Of a stretch of DNA of 64,000 bases, positions 61,836 through 64,000 are shown in pieces. The stretch is from Hyphomicrobiales bacterium (GTDB lineage: Bacteria; Pseudomonadota; Alphaproteobacteria; Rhizobiales; Xanthobacteraceae). Below the pieces are notes generated by a model that saw only the letters and a list, made by a program, of their open reading frames with translations, had not been told where the DNA came from and searched no databases. Position 1 is the first letter of the stretch, and each line of letters begins with the position of its first letter. The position numbers and the translations under genes are program-made. The stretch is from positions 124,001 through 188,000 of the forward strand of contig JAFKKN010000002.1 of assembly GCA_017305535.1 (NCBI GenBank), given 5' to 3'.

Positions 61836-62389
61836 GGTGTTCCCTCGATGGATTCGCGTTTCAGCCACAGCGGCAATCCGGCGGCGACGAACGCCACGTT
61901 CGGAACGACTGCGGCAATGGCCTGATTGAGCCGTCCCTGCGCGTCACGAAAATCGCGGCCGAGCGGCGTTTCCGGCACAAGGCCGAGACCGACCTCGTTA
62001 GACACCAGCAGCACGGGATGCCGCGTGTCGCGCAGCCAATCGGCCACCGCCTTGGTTTCGGCTTCGACATCGCGCGACGCGTGCATCAGGTTCGACAACC
62101 ACAACGTCAGGCAATCGACCAGCACGACGACGCCCTCACACGCCTCGCGCGATAACGTATCGACCAGCGCCAGCGGCTCCTCCACCGTGCGCCAGCCGTC
62201 GCCGCGCTGCGCGCGATGATGTGCGATGCGCGTGCGCATCTCGTCGTCGCCTCCGGTCGCGGTGGCGAGATAGACACGGATGAGGTTGCTCTGCTGCGCG
62301 ATGCGTTCAGCGAAACGCGATTTGCCCGAGCGGGCACCGCCCAGCACCAGCGTTGGTCGTAGCGCAAACGAAAGTGGATCGTGCGGCAT
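61832..62389 (-). CDS. cobU: Adenosylcobinamide kinase / adenosylcobinamide-phosphate guanylyltransferase
   Basis: A 185-residue bifunctional enzyme (CobP/CobU): TLVLGGARSGKSRFAERIA is the P-loop, ATATGGDDEMRTRIAHHRAQRGDGW carries the guanylylated histidine, LVDCLTLWLSNL is the Walker B region, and LLVSNEVGLGLVPETPLGRDFRDAQGRLNQAIA is the C-terminal signature. It phosphorylates adenosylcobinamide and then transfers GMP to form the GDP-cobinamide used by CobS. The ATG at 62389 is chosen over an in-frame TTG. It is the first gene after the B12 riboswitch on the minus strand. Confidence 0.95.
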   Translation of the reverse strand: MPHDPLSFALRPTLVLGGARSGKSRFAERIAQQSNLIRVYLATATGGDDEMRTRIAHHRAQRGDGWRTVEEPLALVDTLSREACEGVVVLVDCLTLWLSNLMHASRDVEAETKAVADWLRDTRHPVLLVSNEVGLGLVPETPLGRDFRDAQGRLNQAIAAVVPNVAFVAAGLPLWLKRESIEGTP

Positions 62390-62489
62390 CAACGGCCCGG
62401 ATCAAACGCGAGCTTTGCCGGGTCGTGCCACAGGCGTAAGGCGGCACGCGCTCGCCGGATGCACCCCGCCCCGACGCCGTCAAAACACA

Positions 62490-62661
62490 ATGGTGATGGC
62501 AGGTCTCCTGGCTTGCGAGTCACCGCCCCGTCGCCGCCTTCCCGGATTGCTCCAGTGGCCTCGGCGCAAGGCTCCTCTCAACGGAGGCTCGTCGCTGACA
62601 GTTGCGGGGGCAGCGCCGGCATTGGTATTTCTCCGCACCGGCTTCCCTTTTCACCTTCCAT
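62490..62661 (-). promoter_or_regulatory. Cobalamin riboswitch upstream of cobU-cobO-cobQ
   Basis: On the minus strand, GGAAGGTGAAAAGGGAAGC (62659-62641), the B12 box GCTGCCCCCGCAACTGT (62614-62598) and GCCAGGAGACCT (62512-62501) stand in the order of a cobalamin aptamer. The last is followed by about 100 nt of leader with a GTGCC...GGCAC hairpin before the cobU ATG at 62389. It lies between the divergent cobU and cobT genes. Confidence 0.94.
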
Positions 62662-62669
62662 ATGGAAGG
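62654..62669. promoter_or_regulatory. Perfect 16-bp palindrome at the 5' end of the minus-strand B12 aptamer
   Basis: CCTTCCATATGGAAGG is a perfect inverted repeat. Its left half is part of the aptamer's GGAAGGTG, and the centre is just downstream of the predicted transcription start. It may be part of the RNA fold or a DNA operator; nothing in the sequence decides. Confidence 0.4.
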
Positions 62670-62682
62670 ACCATCGCCGAAG

Positions 62683-62711
62683 ACGCTAGCCTTGGGCGAC
62701 AACGCGGTCAA
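62683..62711 (-). promoter_or_regulatory. Predicted sigma-70 promoter of the cobU operon
   Basis: On the minus strand, TTGACC (62711-62706) and TAGCGT (62688-62683) are 17 bp apart, giving a start near 62676. The element lies within the cobT 5' region, only 29 bp from the cobT start codon. Confidence 0.55.
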
Positions 62712-62739
62712 CCGCGCCGCGCCCGATGAGGACATCGAC

Positions 62740-63795
62740 ATGACCGACGCCAATGCCGCGCAGTGGCTGCCCCCCCACATCGCACCGCTCGACCGTGTGC
62801 ACGAGGCGACGTTGCGCGGGCGGATCGATGGTAAAGCCAAGCCGCCCGGCTCGCTCGGTCGCATCGAGGAACTGGCCTTGCAAATCGGCCTGATCGCGCA
62901 TCCGGCGGCGCCCCGCGCGAACAACGCCGTGCTGCTCGTATTCGCCGGCGATCACGGCATGACCGCCTCCGGTGTGTCGCAATATCCATCGGACGTCACC
63001 GCCGCGATGGTGAAAACCTTTCTCGCCGGCCGCGCCAGCGCCAACGCATTCGCCGCTGCAACCGGCGCGCGGCTGCGGGTGATCGATGCCGGCGTGGCCG
63101 CCGACCTGCCCCCGCATCCCGACCTGATCGATGCCAGGATCGCGCGCGGTACCGCCGATGCCGCACATGCGCCCGCGATGACACGCGAGCAAGCGATCAC
63201 GGCGCTGACGCGCGGTCGCGAAATCGCCATGCAGGAAATCCGCGATGGCGCCGATGTCATCGCCATCGGCGAGATGGGCATCGGCAACACCGCCTCCGCG
63301 GCGCTGATCGCGCATCGCCTCGCGCCCGCGCCGCTGGATGATTGCATCGGCGTTGGCGCCGGGCAAAGCGACGAAGGACTGGCGCGCAAACGCGCGGTGC
63401 TGATGCGGGCGGCCGCGCGCAGCGATGTCGTTGCCCCGCTCGATGTGCTTACCGAATTCGGCGGCTTTGAAATCGCGATGATGGCGGGTACGGTGATCGG
63501 GGCTGCCGCATCGCACCGCTCGGTGATCGTCGACGGTTTCATTTCCAGCGCCGCCGCGCTGGTGGCGGTGCGGCTGTGCCCGGCGGCGCGCGACACGTGC
63601 GTGTTCGCGCATCGTTCGGCGGAACGCGGCCATGGCCTCGTGCTCGATGCGATGCAGGCGACACCGCTGCTCGATCTCGGATTGCGGCTTGGCGAGGGCA
63701 CCGGCGCGCTGCTGGCGCTGCCGCTGCTGCGCGCCGCCGCGCGGCTTATCACCGACGTTGCGAGCCTCGACGAGGTGTTGAGCGGAGCGATCTGA
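62740..63795 (+). CDS. cobT: Nicotinate-nucleotide--dimethylbenzimidazole phosphoribosyltransferase
   Basis: A 351-residue enzyme with KPPGSLGRIEELALQIGLI, LVFAGDHGMTASGVSQYPSDVT, MVKTFLAGRASANAFAAATGA, the catalytic-loop GEMGIGNTASAALIAHRL, and EFGGFEIAMMAGTVIGAA, which are the CobT features in order. It makes alpha-ribazole phosphate, the lower-ligand precursor, from dimethylbenzimidazole and nicotinate mononucleotide. ATG at 62740 has GAGGACATCGAC before it; the upstream open frame runs antisense to the riboswitch and is not coding. The cobS start follows with no intervening base. Confidence 0.95.
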   Translation: MTDANAAQWLPPHIAPLDRVHEATLRGRIDGKAKPPGSLGRIEELALQIGLIAHPAAPRANNAVLLVFAGDHGMTASGVSQYPSDVTAAMVKTFLAGRASANAFAAATGARLRVIDAGVAADLPPHPDLIDARIARGTADAAHAPAMTREQAITALTRGREIAMQEIRDGADVIAIGEMGIGNTASAALIAHRLAPAPLDDCIGVGAGQSDEGLARKRAVLMRAAARSDVVAPLDVLTEFGGFEIAMMAGTVIGAAASHRSVIVDGFISSAAALVAVRLCPAARDTCVFAHRSAERGHGLVLDAMQATPLLDLGLRLGEGTGALLALPLLRAAARLITDVASLDEVLSGAI

Positions 63796-64000
63796 ATGAG
63801 CGAGATGGAGCACTTCCGCAACGCCACGCGTTTCATGACCATCCTGCCAGTACGCTCGGCGGCTGGTGAGATCGCGCCGGACTGGCTAACGCGCTGCCTG
63901 AAGTATTCGCCGCTGGTCGGCATCGGCATCGGCATCGTTTCGGGACTCGTGCTGCTGATCGCGACGGAGTTGTGGAACGAGACCATCGCCGCGATGCTGG
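63796..64000 (+). CDS. cobS: Adenosylcobinamide-GDP ribazoletransferase, 5' part only
   Basis: The ATG at 63796 follows the cobT stop directly. The 68 visible residues begin MSEMEHFRNATRFMTILPV, then a WLTRCLKYSPLVGIGIGIV membrane segment and LVLLIATELWNETIAAML, the usual N-terminus of CobS, an integral membrane enzyme that joins GDP-cobinamide and alpha-ribazole. The rest is beyond the right edge. Gene order cobT-cobS matches the conserved late-cobalamin pair. Confidence 0.88.
   Translation, partial: MSEMEHFRNATRFMTILPVRSAAGEIAPDWLTRCLKYSPLVGIGIGIVSGLVLLIATELWNETIAAML

Overview
The window reads as chromosomal DNA from a high-GC alphaproteobacterium of the Hyphomicrobiales, most probably the Bradyrhizobium/Rhodopseudomonas/Afipia group (Nitrobacteraceae). 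Evidence: a GcrA cell-cycle regulator, a SAM-II riboswitch in front of metZ, a bidomain dCTP deaminase, orphan periplasmic binding proteins of the kind abundant in that family, and dispersed palindromic repeats between convergent genes. Genus and species cannot be fixed from the sequence alone. No insertion sequence, prophage, integrase or CRISPR array was seen.

Layout. 1-10.4 kb: a truncated periplasmic binding protein, a membrane GT2 glycosyltransferase, a Sco1-like copper protein, an exported ClpP-like protein, then an oxidative group (KstD-like flavoprotein, NTF2-like protein, old-yellow-enzyme reductase, alpha/beta hydrolase, Baeyer-Villiger monooxygenase) that looks catabolic for cyclic ketones. 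10.5-18.3 kb: tRNA-Gly(CCC), a MATE exporter, an hpaH-like hydratase coupled to an unknown gene, dCTP deaminase, SAM-II riboswitch plus terminator and metZ, and an orphan ABC binding protein. 18.4-21.5 kb: a translationally coupled opgC-SGNH-SGNH operon in which the second SGNH protein has lost its catalytic blocks. 21.6-27.9 kb: housekeeping genes apaG, hslO, a VOC protein, argD-argF, gcrA (four GANTC sites upstream) and galE.

28.3-42.3 kb is an accessory polysaccharide locus of visibly lower GC: a Wzc-like co-polymerase with a degenerate kinase domain, a Wzx flippase, a Wzy/ligase-like polymerase, two GT4 and one GT2 glycosyltransferases, a PslG-like glycosidase, a flavin monooxygenase, a GINT1-like beta-propeller protein and a BioF2/FemAB-like acyltransferase. 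No initiating phosphoglycosyltransferase and no outer-membrane exporter is present, so these must be supplied from elsewhere or by a different mechanism. galE beside it can supply UDP-galactose.

42.6-51.3 kb: a second orphan ABC binding protein paralogous to the first, an AttFGH-like ABC transporter with an exported CrtC/AttH-type lipocalin protein, and two MFS transporters. 51.2-52.2 kb: three small conserved-type hypothetical genes. 52.4-64 kb: a cobalamin island with two B12 riboswitches, uptake genes (btuB, btuC, btuD, btuF) and late biosynthesis genes (cobC, cobD, cobQ, cobO, cobP/U, cobT and the start of cobS). Corrin-ring genes are not in the window; the set would salvage imported cobamides or precursors and complete the lower-ligand assembly. 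A four-copy 36-bp tandem repeat lies between cobD and cobQ.
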